From contig JAKZHN010000006.1 of the NCBI GenBank assembly GCA_037179335.1, forward strand, positions 248,001 to 312,000: a DNA stretch of 64,000 bases. The letters run 5' to 3'. The stretch comes from Cyclaneusma minus (taxonomy: Eukaryota; Ascomycota; Leotiomycetes; Marthamycetales; Marthamycetaceae). The notes beneath the pieces were generated by a model. That model did no database searches. It worked only from the letters and a program-made list of their open reading frames with translations, and was not told the DNA's origin. Of the stretch, positions 21,801 through 35,759 are shown one piece after another (the stretch's first letter is position 1; every line of letters begins with the position of its first letter). The position numbers and the translations under genes were made by a program.

Positions 21801-24050
21801 TTAAAAAAAATAAACAATATTTTAAAATTAAGAAAACCATATATATATAAATTTAAATTTTCAAGATTGCCAAATTCTATATAAAAACATATTTTTACCG
21901 GCCAAAAGCATTTAAATAAATTACGTTTTTTATTTTTACCAATATATAATTATTTTTTAGCCTTTTGCTAGATTAAATAAAATATTTATAGTTTTTAAAA
22001 TATAAATAAATTAAGCAAAATAATTGGGAAAATTATTGCCAAATTTATAAAAAGAAACCCTAATATAAAGAATAGAAAAATATAAAATAAGCTTTTTCAA
22101 TGGTTTTAAAATATGCTAAATATGTTCCTTTCCAAAAAAAACCAATATATTGCCCTTTAAATAAGTTTGGAATTATAAAATTAAATTGCTATTTAAAACG
22201 AAATTACTTTATTATAAAAATGGATTCCTTATATTAGAAAAATTAAAATATATTAAAAAATAGCTTAATAACCAATTTTCTTAGAAATCTATTTGGAAAT
22301 TAAAATCCAAATATATAATATTATTAATATTAGCGACCAAATTAAAAAAAAGAAAAACAAATATTAAAATTATAAAGGCCTAAATAATATTACTATTAAA
22401 AATCGCTATTTTTTGCCTTTAATTAGAAAGAATATAAATATTAGATATAAAGCCAAAATTTATATTAAATTTAACATTATTATTGCATTTAATAAATTAA
22501 AAATAGCGAAAAAAAAATGAAAAATAGTATTTATTATTCGCTTTAATTTTTTTAAATTATTAATTATGCCCTTTGGATTTTATTATACCCTAATTAGTTT
22601 TTAGCATTATATTAATAATATTTTATTTAATTTGCCAAATAAAATATATATAGCTTATTTAAATAATATTCTAATTTCTTTAAATAATTTAAAAAAGTAT
22701 AGAAAAATATATTTGGAAAATAATTTATTGCTTTAAAAATGCAGGCTTTTGAATAAATATTTTTAAATATAAATTTAAAATTAATTGTATTAAATATCTA
22801 AATTCTTATATTATACCAAATAGCATAAAAATAAATCCAAATAAAATCTTTGCTATTTTGATTTGGAAACCATTTATTTATATTAGAAATGTTTAAAAAT
22901 TTATAGGATTTGCTAATTTCAATTGGAAATTTATTTAAAATTTCTCTAAAATAGCCAAGCCATTAAATAATTTAATTAAAAAAAGAGTAAAATAAATATA
23001 GAAACAAGCTTAGTAAAATGCCTTTAATACATTTAAGCAAGCATTTGTTTTTGCATTAATTTTGGTTTTTTTAATTATAGCAAATATGTAATTTCAAAAA
23101 TAAACATTTTAGATTATGCTTTAGAAAAACTACTTTTTTAATATAAAAATAACGGCATTTTGCAATTTATAATTTACTTTTTAAAAATTTATAATTCTGC
23201 CAAATGCAATTATAAAAATTATAATAAAAAACTCTTGGCTATTATTAAATATTTAATAAAGTGAAAATCAAAAGTTTAAAAACTATTAGAAAAAATTGAA
23301 ATTCAAATTAACTATAATAATTTAAAATACTTTACAATAATAAAGCAATTAAATTAAAACCAAATCTATTAATCCCAATTTCCTTTTAATTTTAATTTTA
23401 AAACTATTTATAAATTAGGATTTTAAGCAGTTAATTCAAATGTATTAAGCATGCTTTTAAAAGACCAATCCCAATATATTGAAAATAAAAGGCTATAGCA
23501 TTAGTCAAAAATATTATTACCAGAATCGAGATTTTTATTGAAAGCCCTATATAATTTAATAAAAAAATTCACCTTGCTTTAATATTAATTTAAAATTTTA
23601 GAATAGATTTGGAAAAATCCATTAAAAAATCCATTAAATAAGCCTATAAAATATTAAATATTGCAATCTTTGCATTAGCAATTTTAAAAAACGAGAATTT
23701 TAAGGTTTAGTTAAAAAAATTGCATTTAAGTTTTAAAAAACAAATATCCAATTTTTTTGTTTTAAAAAAACGGATTATATTATAAAACTTAAAAAGAAAT
23801 AGACTAAATATAAATACCTTTTAACGGATTTAATTTAGCAATTTAAATTATTTATAAATATTATCTAATAATTTCAATTGAATATTTAAAAAAAGTCAAA
23901 ATCTTAGCCAATATTAGCCAATATTATTAATAGCCAAAAATATTAAAAAATATAGTTAAATATATTAAAAAATAGGAACTTTATAATAAAATCAAAGCAT
24001 GCAAATTATTATCTTAAAAATATTTGCAATCCCTATTAATATCTTTTAAA
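18840..24050 (+). mobile_element. Decayed Ty3/gypsy retrotransposon, plus strand
   Basis: A probable 5' LTR at 18840-19029 starts TATCACGG and ends CCGTAATA; its GC-rich middle survives. Polyprotein remnants follow in order on the plus strand: LIMPFGFYY near 22560 and AYLNNILIS near 22655 (the reverse transcriptase YLDD box with both Asp codons changed to Asn), NYNKKLLAIIKYLIK near 23215, and NNLKYFTIIKQLN near 23320 (the RNase H/connection region DHxNLxYF). Many stops interrupt the frame. G-to-A and C-to-T changes such as DD to NN are typical of RIP. I could not locate the 3' LTR, so the right limit is approximate. Confidence 0.7.
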
Positions 24051-26835
24051 CTATGGAGAAAAAGGGCGTTTAATTTAATATAACCTGATATAGAATACTG
24101 GTTATAAAAGTGAATAGAATATTGTATTAATTGTTTAAAATTTTAAATTAAAGGCGTTTCCAAATTGTAAATATTTAATTTATAAAAAACGCTAATTCGG
24201 TTCTAGCTAAGCGGAGTGCTATATTATTAATTGTACGGTAGCTATTGTATTTATTTTTTAATATTTTTTCATAAGGGCTATTTTATAAATTTATAGAATT
24301 ATTTTCAATATTTTTATAAATGTTTTAAATTTGATTCTTTGCAATAGCTTAATTAATTTATTGGCCATTATTTTATCTATTAATATATATTCAATAATAA
24401 GCTTTTTCTTTTTAAATTTCTAATAAAATAATAGGAGATATTTATATATTTTAATTCTTTTTAAATTTTCGGATTTTTAATTAGGCATAGAAATTTAATA
24501 TTATTTTTAAGCATGCAAATGCTATTTAAATTTTATTTAATATGCTATAAAGAGCCCAGATTTTGGAAAGTTTGGGCTAGCCATTGGCCTTGCTTAATAT
24601 AGGATAAAAGGGCAATATATTTGAATTTAATAAATAAAGTAATTACGAATTTTTCCTTTTTGCTGGTTTATAAAATTAATTTGCTATAAAATATAGCTAT
24701 GCTTTTAAAAATGCTAATCCGGTTAATTTTATTATTGGCCCAATTAAAATTGACATAAATAATATTTTTAATTTTTCTTTTCCAGATTTATAATATATTT
24801 TATATTTTATAATAATATTAAAATACTTTATTATTTTTTTAAATATTCTGCTATGATGCTTTAATAAATTAGCTATATACTGCGCTAATTACTTTAAAAC
24901 AAAGGCTATATTTGGTCTAATAAGCACTATAGCAAATATAAAATTGCCTATTATCTTTTATTATTTTTTAATATTAATTTAAATATTATTAGAAAAGGAA
25001 AATTAAAGGGCATTATAATTGGCTATAGGGATTTTTTTAAAATAAGCTATAATATTGGTAATTTTGAATTGGTTTAATATAATTTAAAAATATTGCTTTT
25101 AATTAATATAAAGGGCCTTGGTTTTTTGGGTTTTCGTTATTTTTATATGAATATTATAAGCTATTATATAAAATATGTTTTAAATTTTTTTAATAACCTA
25201 TAAAATTATCGGCATAAATTATCAGTTTATAAATTAATTATATTAATTTTTATTAATTACGCGCTTTAATAATAGCTTTAATTTTAAAAATATTAATATT
25301 TAATAAAATATTAGTTGCCTAAAATAATTTTGGCAAACGGCTAGCAAAGGTTTGGTGCTATAAAAGGAAATTGGCGTAAATGCGCTAATTGCAATATGCC
25401 AAAAGGCAGTCGGCAATATAAAAGCCATTTAAACTTATAGTCGAGGCATTTGTAAATAAATGAATTAAAGGTTTAATTTTATTATTAAAAAATTAAATAC
25501 CATTATAATTGAAAAGGAGATTACGTTATTAAACCAGGTTGTTTTTAACGTTTTTTAGCAATTTGCGCTAAAAAAAGGCCTTGGTGCTGGGCGGAAAAAC
25601 GGCAATAAAGCTTTAAAGGCAATGGTAATAAAAGTAGTTTAATTGAACGGCTAAAATAGCAAAATTTAAATTTTTAATTAGCTTTTATATTTTAAATAGG
25701 AAAATAGCTTTATAAAAGCAAATTTTTAATATTAGGGCTAGGATACTGGCAAATTTTTCTTTTAATATTAAAAGCATTATAATTTTTATATTAATTATTA
25801 AATTTAAGATTTTAATTAATGTTTTTTTAATGTTTTATAAAGTATTTAAAATTTAATATAACAGGCTGAAATTTTGCTTTTATAAGGCTAAAAGCTTTAA
25901 AAAAATATTAAGAATATAATATTATTATTATTCAAATAATAGTATAAAATTAGGCCAGGCAATTGAAATTTTAGCAATTATTTAAAGGCTTTTATTAAAA
26001 CAAATGCTATTGCCAGGCGAAAAACAAATAGTTTTAATATAATTGTTTTTTAATTAAAGCTTAGCAATTATTAATATAAAACGGCTATTAGGATTATGCA
26101 AAAAGTGTTTTTTATATTTTTTTTCAAACAAAATAGGCTTTGCCAATTTCGATTATTAATTTTTAAAAATTTAAAAATTTAATATAATATATAATAATTT
26201 TCTTTTAAAATAAAGGCATTAATTGTTTTTAAAAAAACGCTATATATTTAAAGGCTTGGGCACCAACCCAAAAAAAAAGCGAACTAAAAAATTAAAAAAA
26301 TAAGGGATTTTTTAAATACGCTATAAGGCCAAATTATTGGCGATTTTATTATTGAAAATATATGCAATTTTTATATAAAGCTTTAAATTACGGAAAAAGA
26401 ATTATTAATATAGGCCAATATAGCCGAAAAAGCAGCTATAATACAAAATATTTAACAAGAGCTATAAAAATAAACTAAGGTAATAGCAAAAAAAATGCCA
26501 GGCTTTTAAATATGAAGGAAAAAGGGAATTTGAAAAAAAAAAAACAGAATTTATAAATACTTTAAATTATAATTTAGTATTAAGCTGGAAAAAAGCTGAA
26601 ATACAATAGTGAAACGAAAAGAATTTAAAAAATACTTGTTTTTATAAAGCAAAGCGGGAAAGAATTGGCAATTAAATATTAGTAGGCAGCTGGGAATTAG
26701 CGCAAATAGCATTAGAATTAAAAAAAAAGGAATTTAGTAATTGGGAATTAATGTAAAGATTTTTAGGGACTTTTAAAAGCTGGGGATCAGTGTAAGAAAA
26801 AGGGAAAGAAAAAGAAATAAATTGCAATTAGGCGG
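24051..26835 (-). mobile_element. Decayed Ty1/copia retrotransposon remnant, minus strand
   Basis: On the minus strand around 24850-24970 the frame reads IGNFIFAIVLIRPNIAFVL, stop, LAQYIANLLKHHS. This matches the copia reverse-transcriptase/RNase H region, whose conserved form has VGSLxYL, TRPDIAF and LSQY; Asp to Asn in the PDI box is a RIP-type change. A NLCRxFYRLLKKF-like segment upstream (near 25200) is where the copia YVDD box would be. Neither LTR could be defined. Its 5' part may continue beyond the gypsy element inserted at 26836. Confidence 0.55.
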
Positions 26836-26998
26836 TGTTACGGCGCAAGGTAGGGGTCAGGTGATAACGACGTTATTATGCAAAGGACGAAAGGTGTTCT
26901 CGGAGCTCTTTATTTATAATATTTATAAGCTTGGCGCCTAGGGCATATAAGAATTAGGGGATACGTATTTATAAGCCTATAGAATTTATACTATAATA
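26836..26998 (-). repeat. LTR (left copy) of the gypsy element
   Basis: Starts TGTTACGGCG and ends CTATAATA. It aligns without gaps with 32962-33124. A conserved stretch in both is GCTTGGCGCC(T/C)AGGGCAT-like, and most differences are transitions. Same length in both copies (163 bp). Confidence 0.85.
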
Positions 26999-29900
26999 CT
27001 CCCTTCCTTTTAAATTGCTATTTATTTTTAAATAGCGCTAAATCCATTTTAAAAACCCTAGCCAATAAAATTAAATTGATAAATTATTCAAATCCAAATA
27101 CCCTAATTTGGCAAATCTCGTTTTAAGCCATTTATAAAAAGCTAAATCTTATTCTCAAATATCCTCTCTTTCGAATTACTAAGGCCGGCAGCGGCGTATT
27201 AATTACTAATGTTTTAAATAGTTTTTCTCGGCCTTTTTTAAATAATTTTAATGCAGCCAATTATATTAATTTAAACAAGTCGGCCGCCATTAAAATATTT
27301 TTATTTTTTTAGTCTATTTTTATATAAAACCTAAAGGTCGAAATTTATTGGAAGTTTTTTAATACTATTTTTAAATGTATTTCTTTATATTTTTAAAATT
27401 ATTTTTAAACCACCAATTTAAAGCCTAATAGATTTACTTAATTTTATACTTTAAACCAGTTTTAACTTTTTTTTTAATATTTAATATATTATTAAATCTC
27501 CAGCGTTTCTCCGATTTTTTAATTTCATTATTCCTTTTTAATACCCGCCATTTAATATTTCTATTTTTCATTTTATTAATTTTTTTTAATTTAAAAGGCC
27601 TTTAATTTTTAATTTTGGCCAAAAAAGGCTATTATAAAATACCGGGTAGATTTTTATAATAGCTAAAAAAATAATATAGCAGGCTTAATGATAATTTTTT
27701 TAATTAGCTATAATTCCGCCCATCCTTTTTTATAAGGCGATTGGTTTTTATATTTTTAATATTAATATATACTAATTAACCTATTTTAAATTTTAAAGCT
27801 TTGCTATAGCTATTATTTGCATTATTTTTATACCGCTTAGCTGCTTATTAAGCAAAAGCTTTTAATTAAATTAAAATATATTTTATATAATTAGCAATTA
27901 TATTCGCTTGAAAAAACTGCTACTTTTAAATTTATAAAAAAAATGGAAAATAGGGGTTTAAAAATTTAATATTTATTTATAAATAATAAGCATAATTTGC
28001 AAAAAATAATATTATATTTATATTTTTAAAATCTGGTTATTTAAAGCAAACTCGGCTAAAAAAAAACTAATCCATTTAATTATCCTGAACAAATATTATA
28101 AACGCGCAAAAATACTATTTTAAATAGGCATTTAATTTTTTAATCCAGCTATTAATTTCCAAAAAAAATGCTTTAATATAATTCCCAATTTTTTGAATAA
28201 ATAAATCCAGAATTAAAATATAAATTAAATTCCTTCATTAAGAACGAAATTAGTTAATATCCTATAAAAATAATAAATCCGGTTAATAAAAGCGCTAGCA
28301 AATTTATTTGCATTTAAACCTATTATTAAAATAAAATACCTTATTTTAATAAGCCGGCAAATAATTACCATAATATATTAATATTTTTAATTATGTCATT
28401 TATAAATTGGAAAAACGGTAATATAGTCCACCAAATACTTAATTATACGCAGAATGGAACTGGCAAAAATCGCAAAAAGCCAGAAAATGCGAAATAAAAA
28501 ACCTTAATTTAACTGTAAAGCTTATAGGCCTTTATATATATTTGTTTTAAATACATTTAGCCATTAATAATATTCTATAATATTGGCTATAATTTTAATT
28601 TTTCCTGGATAGCCGGCAAAAATTAAAAATATATGCAATAAATAATTTGGATTTTTAATTTTTTTACATTTGGCGGAATAAAAATTTTATTGCAACAATA
28701 AATCTGGTCTTTTTTAATTTTAAAATCTATTACTTAAAAATGCATTATTTTCCAAAGCTCCTTTAGCTATTTATAATAATTCTTATTTTGCAAGCAAGCC
28801 AAGGCTTCTTAAGCAATTGCAAATATTGCATACGCTTTATTAATTAGCTTATTAATATTTCTGCTAATATTTAATATTATTATAAAAGCTAAATTCAGCT
28901 ATATTAAGTTTAATTGCAAATTCTTTTTTGTTATATTAACCAGCGCATTTATATTGAATAGCAATTGCAATAGCAATATTTTTATTTAATTAACTAGTTT
29001 TTTATTTAATATACCAATCGATTAATTTTCCCATTTCCGGCTTAATATATCTGGCTTAATTCCCTTAATACCCGGGCAATAAATAATATAAAAATTAAAT
29101 GCAAATAAAAATAAAAATTATTTTATTTATTATTAATTTAAAATCTGAATTATCATGAAAATTTGCAAATTTTTATAATTAATTAAAATTTTAAATTTTG
29201 AATTTTTTTAAAGCTTTGGTCGCTATTCTTTCAGGCATTTAATTATAGCTAATAGTTTTTTATTATAGATTTTATGATTATATTTGGCTAAAATATATTT
29301 TAATAAAAAATAATCAATTAATTATACCAGGCAATTATTATTATATTATAATAATATACCCCTAAATACCCAATTTAAAGCATTAATTTTTGAAAGGGTT
29401 TTTTAATTACAATTAAAATAATATTAACACTAATACCCTTATAAATATTTATTATAGCTTATAAAACGCTTATTGCTTAAAATTACCCCAGCGGCGAAAT
29501 ATTCCCTTTTTAATTAAATTCTAAAAAAGTTAAATTATTTTAAAGAAATCCTTAATACATCTGCAATAAAATTTCGCAAATCCTAAAAGCCTTATGCTTA
29601 TTTAGCCATTTACAAATATAAACTAGCTTTTTTAGCAAAAACAAAAACTTTTTAATACGGCGATTTTTTACCCAATATTAATTTAATTTTATAATTCTAT
29701 AAATATTTTAATAAAAATTTATTTGCTTTTTATAATAAAAATCCCTTTTATAAATTATATAGCCAAATTAAAAATATAATTTTAATTTTAATTGCTATTA
29801 ATTCTAACTTGCCTTTTATAAACTTGGCTATATTGGCTTTTAATATTTTATTAAATATAAATAATTATTTGCTATAAAAAAAAATTAAAAACTTGCTTGC

Positions 29901-32900
29901 AAATATTATCCAAAGCTTAATAATATTCGCGCGGGCTATTAAAATTTTTCAAAACTAGTTTTTTAATAATAATAAAAATGTAAAAAACGCATTACGGGAT
30001 TTTCTAGTCTTTTAATTTTTAAAAATATAATTAAGCTTATTTTAAATAATATATATTATTTAAATACTTAAATGCCAAATAAATATAAAACAATTCAAAG
30101 CCAAGCTTAGCCTAATATTATTTATATTTAAAAAGATGATTTAAAAGTTTATTATTGCAGTAAAAGAAATAAAAGCATTAAATAATAATAATAATTCCTT
30201 GCCTATTTTATATATAATAATCCAAAATCCAAAAACAATCCTTATAGCTAATAGGCAATTTAATTTGCTATTGGAAATTATTTAAATACGGGTTTTTTTT
30301 TAATAATTAATTACTTTTACAATATGATAATTTATATTTAAAATAAGCTTTATATTAATATATAAGTTTAGCGCATTTTTTAAAAAAAGTACTTAAATAG
30401 CGGCTGCATAACTGGAGTATTTTTTATATTTAAAATAAATAGAAATTTATAATTAAAAGATATAGTAAACATTAGCGCCTTTTTAATAGCAAAAATAAAT
30501 TTAAATTTAAATTTAAATAACGGGCAATCTTTTTTGGCTTAGGCTAGCTATTATAAAAATAGAATTTTTGAGCGCAATTTTTAATATATTATTAAAAGGT
30601 GCTATTGCGCTAATTAATAGTTAAATTATAGCTATATAAGTATAGCTAATCAATGATAATTAAAATATTACGCAAAAGCTTAATAATATAAAATATTTAT
30701 TTTTTAAAATAATTGCTTATAAATATTAATGCAATTATTATATAAATTATTTCCGGCTGAAATTTCCTATTTATGTAATATAAAAATTGGAAATAATAAA
30801 ATTATTAAATAAAACATCAATATTATAAAATAAAATTTATATTAATAAAACCAATACCGGTATAGCTATTATTAATTAAATCGTTTATAAAAAAATTAAT
30901 TGCGCAAAAAACAAAAAAAAATCAAATAAGCAATAATTTATTATTAAAAAAGCGGAATTTCAATTTAAAGCTATTATATATATTTCGCTATTAATAGGGC
31001 TATTTAAAATTAACAATTTTTAATAAAGCTATTATAAAAAAAATGTTTTAATTTAATTGCTTTTAATTGCAATTTAGGCTGAAATCTAATTATTTCCCTA
31101 TTATTAAAATTGCTAAATAATTTTAAGATATAAATCTAATATTAAAATAGCTGCTTTTTAAAAAAGCGCATAATATGTAATAGGCATTTAATAATTATTT
31201 TAAAGCAAGGTAATTAAATTATAATAATTTTAAATATTTATAAAATAATTGCTTATAGTATTATTAATTGCAAATATTTTATTGCTATAAAAATATTAAA
31301 TTTAATCGTTATTGCCAACACCATTGCAATTGCATTTAAAATTGCCGCAAAAAAAGTATTTTTGCTATTATTTCTAACAAATTATTATTAAAATTGTTAA
31401 AATAAAGCTGCGCAAAAATATTAAAGATTTAAATTTGGCAAAATAAATTTAGGCAATATAATTATGCTTTTTATAATAATAATATAAGTTTTTTTTATAA
31501 TAATAACTTTTAACCTAATTTTTTAATATACTATAAAGCATATTGCAAATAAAATCGGGCAAGGCATTAAGATTTATAGGATTTTAACCGTTTTTATAAT
31601 TATTTAAAAATTGCTGCTGCTAGAACGGCTAATATAATTAATCACCACTATTATTATTACCGCTATTGCTGGATTTTAGGGCATTATATTTTAAAACGCG
31701 ATTTTCAAGATTTCGGCTTTTTTAAATATACTTTTTATTATATATATATTTAAAAGTATCAGCGTATAGCTTATATTAACTATTAAAATATTCTTTATTT
31801 AAAATTTCAAATTATTAACAAGCTTTATTTGCCAAAATATTAATTATTTTTTCCCTAAAAAAACTTTTTTTGCTTTTGGATTAAACTAGCCTAATAAACC
31901 TTATTTTAAAACTCGGTAAAAAAAAGCCATAAAGCTAATTACTTCCTATTTTTGTTTTTTTTAACTTTTATTTAGCTTTTTTTATAAAATCCAAAATAAT
32001 ATAATTAATATAAAAGGCTTTTAATATTTTATTTATATTGGCCTATTTTTTTTTTGGATTTTTAAAATTCTGAATGATATTCAAAAATATTGCTTAATAT
32101 TAAGCTAAGCATTTACCTTTAAATAAGCTTGCCAGATACTAAATATATTTAAATAAAGTATTAAAAATATTGCTATTAATTTTTAAAATATATATAATGC
32201 CCTTTTTTCAATTAAAATAATTTGTTTAATATTTAGCCGCTTTAATATTATTGCCAATAAAAATTAATAAATTAATTGCAATTTATTTGCTAAATTCACA
32301 GGGCTTTTAAATAATAAAATGCTAAATAACGGCTTTTTTTGAATTATTTAAATTACGCTATAGGCCTATAGTATAATTAAATTGCTAAGCAATAATAATA
32401 TTAATTATATATAAAAGAATTGCAATTTTAAAAATAATTTCATCCTGCTAAATAAAGCTTTATTAAAATTTGGTAATTAATTTAAAGCAATTATATTAAA
32501 TCGAACAATAGCAAATGGCTTTAGCTATTATAAAAAAATCTGTTTGCAAAAGGCTGGCTATATTTTTAATTTAAATAGCTAGTCCGTTTATAAAAGGGCT
32601 ATTGCGCTTATTATTCCAAAAAAAATCGGCACATTTTAATTAAAAGAATTTTAAATATTTATAATAAAGCTATTATTGCTTATATTAATTAAAGCTATAA
32701 AATTAGTTATATTAATATCGTTATTTATAAATTTGCCGATTTGAAATTTTGGATTTACTGGATACGAAATTTTAAATTTATTAAATTCGAGATTTTAAAT
32801 TAAAATTTTAATAATTTTCTAAAATACCGTTTTTTGATAAAAATTCTAATTAAATTACCAAAAGTGGTTTTTCAGCAAAGAATTTGAAGAACAAAAAAGC

Positions 32901-32961
32901 TTTAAAAATAATTGAAAAACGGATTTTAAATGCAATGCAATTGATTATAAATATAATAAAT

Positions 32962-33124
32962 TATTACGGCGTAAAATAAGAATTAAATAATAATAATATT
33001 ATTGTGCAAAAAACAAAAGGTATTTTCAAAGCTTTTTATTTACAGTGTTTATAGGCTTGGCGCCCAAGGCATGCAGGGGTTAAGGGGCATATGCTTATAA
33101 GCCCGTAGGGTTTATACCGTGATA
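32962..33124 (-). repeat. LTR (right copy) of the gypsy element
   Basis: Starts TATTACGGCG and ends CCGTGATA, followed by the GGCGG target duplication. Because the element runs on the minus strand this is the 5' LTR. It retains more GC in its right half than the left copy, and less in its left half. Confidence 0.85.
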
Positions 33125-33129
33125 GGCGG

Positions 33130-35017
33130 GCAGTATTAATAAAAAACTTAATAGCCGTTTAGCAAATTTAATTTCTTTAGCAAATAAAAATTAAATTTTA
33201 AAACTGCCAATATTAAAATAGCAAGGGTTTTATTTGGATTTTAAATGGTTTTTCTATGGATGTTTTTTGCTGCAAATAAAGCATTTATACCGGCGTTTAT
33301 ATTTTTTTAATTGCAGTTTTTATTATTATTTATGTAATAAATAATAATTTTATTATTTAAATCGATATTATACTTTTAGCAAAGGGCAAAAAAGTTAAAA
33401 AATACAAGACTATTTAAATAAGCCAATTAATGCTTCAAAATATAGAATTTATAAATATTTTAATTAAAAAATTTCCAATTTTTAAAATTAGACAATTAAA
33501 AAATTATTATAAGTTAATAGCGTTTAAATGCCAAAAAGAAAATGGTATTTTTTTATTAATAAATAGCAACTAATTTAATAATTTTATAGTAAAATTAAAG
33601 CAATTAGCGATTTCGCTATAATATATAATTAATATAATAAATAAAAAATATTTGAATTTTTTTAAAAACAATATTAATTAAATTTTATATTTATTGCCAA
33701 AAGCTAAAATTTTGCCAATTGCTATAATTTAATATAATTTATTATTTAAAAAAATTAAAACATTAGCAATACTAGCATTAAGATTTTTATTTAAAAAGCG
33801 AAAAAGAAATGCAATTGGCAATTTAAAAAAACCATTTATACAAAATATTGGGAAAATAAAAAACTAATTTAAAAACTCCAATAAAAAGAAGCATTTATTA
33901 TTTTTATTATCTTTATTTTTAAAAGGAATTTTGCTATAATTATTGCTAATTAAAAAGCCTGCAGTTTTTATAGCGGCATTAGCTTTAGCAGGTTTTATAG
34001 CGGTTTTAGCTTCGCGAATTTAAGCGGTATTAAAAATTATAGCAATTTTATAGGCCGTTTTATCAAAATGCCGATATTGGTTAATGTTTTGGCAAATTAG
34101 GCAAAATTAAAATTATTTAAAATTAAAATTATTTAAAATTAAAATTATTTAAATTTTTATTAATTGGGAAATTACAGCCAATATTATTAGCGGTATTATA
34201 TATACGCTTTTTTTACTATATTTTTATAGGCATTTCGATAGCCTTTATAGCTTTTATTATTGCCGCAAAGCGCTAAAAAGCTGCAACAAAATTAAAAAAG
34301 CATGCAAAAAAGCTTTTTAATGCAATTGCCGGCGTTGCCGCCATTGGCTTAAAATTTAATACTAATTGCTATTACAAAGAAAAAATGGATTCAAATAAAA
34401 AGTAAGAATTGCAATTATTATTTAAAAAAATTAAAAATAGCTAGCAATTATTTTGCAAAAAGCATTGCTAAAAAAATGAAAATTTCAGATTTTTAAAAAC
34501 TCCATTTATGCGCTTTTAGCTAGCCAAAAGCTTTATGCGCTTTCCGCACGTGATTGACCGACCGCCAGCTGACCTTCTGATATAAAATCAACTAGATATT
34601 TTCGAAAATTCAGCTTTAAAATGAGATCTGTTTTATTATTTTAGCTTTAAAACTCATTAAAATTCAAATAGCTAAATAAAAAACTCCTGGAAATATAGTT
34701 TTATTTTATTTAGACTCAGTTTTTGGACGTTTTTGAATTCTTTTACAGAATCATTTATAAAAAGTTCTATTTTATATATATAACTTAAGCGTTTTGTTAA
34801 AACTCCGGAACTTGGGCTAAAATTAATTTCCGTAAAACCTTTGGCTAAAAACTGAATTTTCGCGTGGGGCCGTGCGCGTTAAGCCCGGCGCTTTGTCGAA
34901 TCCGGTTAGTTTCACGCGTTTTAGCAAAGGTCTTTAAGCGCGTTAGCCAATCCCTAAATTAGTTGCTGAAATTTAAAACAAGCAGCTATTAAAATTTAAA
35001 AAAATATATATAAATTC
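33130..35017. other. A+T-rich RIP-type sequence, unassigned
   Basis: Decayed sequence to the right of the gypsy element. It may be the other part of the copia element, but I could not recognise a gag or integrase motif. Short GC islands survive near 34540 (ACGTGATTGACCGACCGCC) and 34860-34950. Confidence 0.4.
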
Positions 35018-35300
35018 CAGTATTCAATAAATTTTATAAGTTTTTTAAAATCCTAGTGTATATTAATTTTTCTTGATTTGATAAAAATATTTAAAAATTA
35101 AAATATTATTATTAAAAAGCAAAAATATATAAAAATCCTTTTTATCTATATTTAGCATAGCAAACCATGGCGACCATGGTGAGCTTTTGAAACCGTGGTT
35201 TGGACCAAAGAAATTTAGTTTCTAGCTTTTATAAAAGGTTTCAGACTGTACCGATACGGTTTAGGGCCTAAACCGCGGTCTCAGACTATAGGAAACACTG
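35018..35300 (-). mobile_element. hAT-like element (family hAT-1), one end only
   Basis: The stretch up to 35300 matches the left end of the full hAT-1 copies in reverse orientation: ATAGCAAACCATGGCGACCA, the GGTTTCAGACTGTACCGATA block and the terminal GACTATAGGAAACACTG. I could not find the opposite terminus within 800 bp to the left, so the copy is truncated or overlaid by other elements. The left limit is approximate. Confidence 0.65.
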
Positions 35301-35676
35301 GACGACGAGACTCCGTGCAAGCGGAAGCGCCGCCGAAGTATTTAGTTTGTGTCGAAAATAGCATCATCGACAACTCGAAATGCAAGTCTGCAAGATATGT
35401 TTGAAGTAGCCAGGTTTCTTCTGCTGTCGCAGTATCCTCCGGCTTTGCTTGAAGTTCTGCATGATAGAGACCGTTCTCAAGATCACTACTTTTCGAGTCG
35501 TTTAGAACTTTGACCCGGCTTTCACGGGGTGGTAGAAGGTAAGATAGCGGTCTTCGGCCATCTATAATATTGTCGTTTGATCCTCTTCCACATCTGTTCA
35601 ATCTTGTGCTCGCCTTCCTGCTTCGTGTAGGTAAGCATTCGGAAATCTCACCCTGTAATTGTATAGTTTTCCCCAA
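35301..35676 (-). pseudogene. Truncated reading frame of unknown function next to hAT-1
   Basis: An open frame of about 125 codons on the minus strand runs into the hAT-1 terminus at 35300, which supplies the last five residues and the stop. It has the look of real coding DNA: KVLNDSKSSDLENGLYHAEL, TATAEETWLLQTYLADLHFE, TKYFGGASACTESRR. I do not recognise the family. The likely reading is the middle or end of a gene cut off by the transposon; the frame starts without a clear ATG, so an upstream intron is possible. Confidence 0.4.
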
Positions 35677-35759
35677 ATGGTTCCACCAACAACCTTGGAA
35701 ACGTCGACAGAATCTGAACCCTAAATTAGTATTCCTGCGAGTCTGTATTTAAATCGAAG

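Larger units (their letters stand above)
26836..33124 (-). mobile_element. Ty3/gypsy retrotransposon with paired LTRs and target duplication, minus strand
   Basis: Two 163-bp LTRs (26836-26998 and 32962-33124) bound a 6289-bp element flanked by an exact 5-bp duplication GGCGG (26831-26835 and 33125-33129). In the minus-strand frame near 28230-28380 the integrase core reads VIICRLIKIRYFILI and ILTNFVLNEG, corresponding to VDRLTKMxHFIP and FVSDRG of gypsy integrases; the Asp codons are altered. Other frames are destroyed. The complete ends and duplication mean it inserted after its surroundings had formed; the copia-like remnant at its left suggests a nested insertion. Confidence 0.8.
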
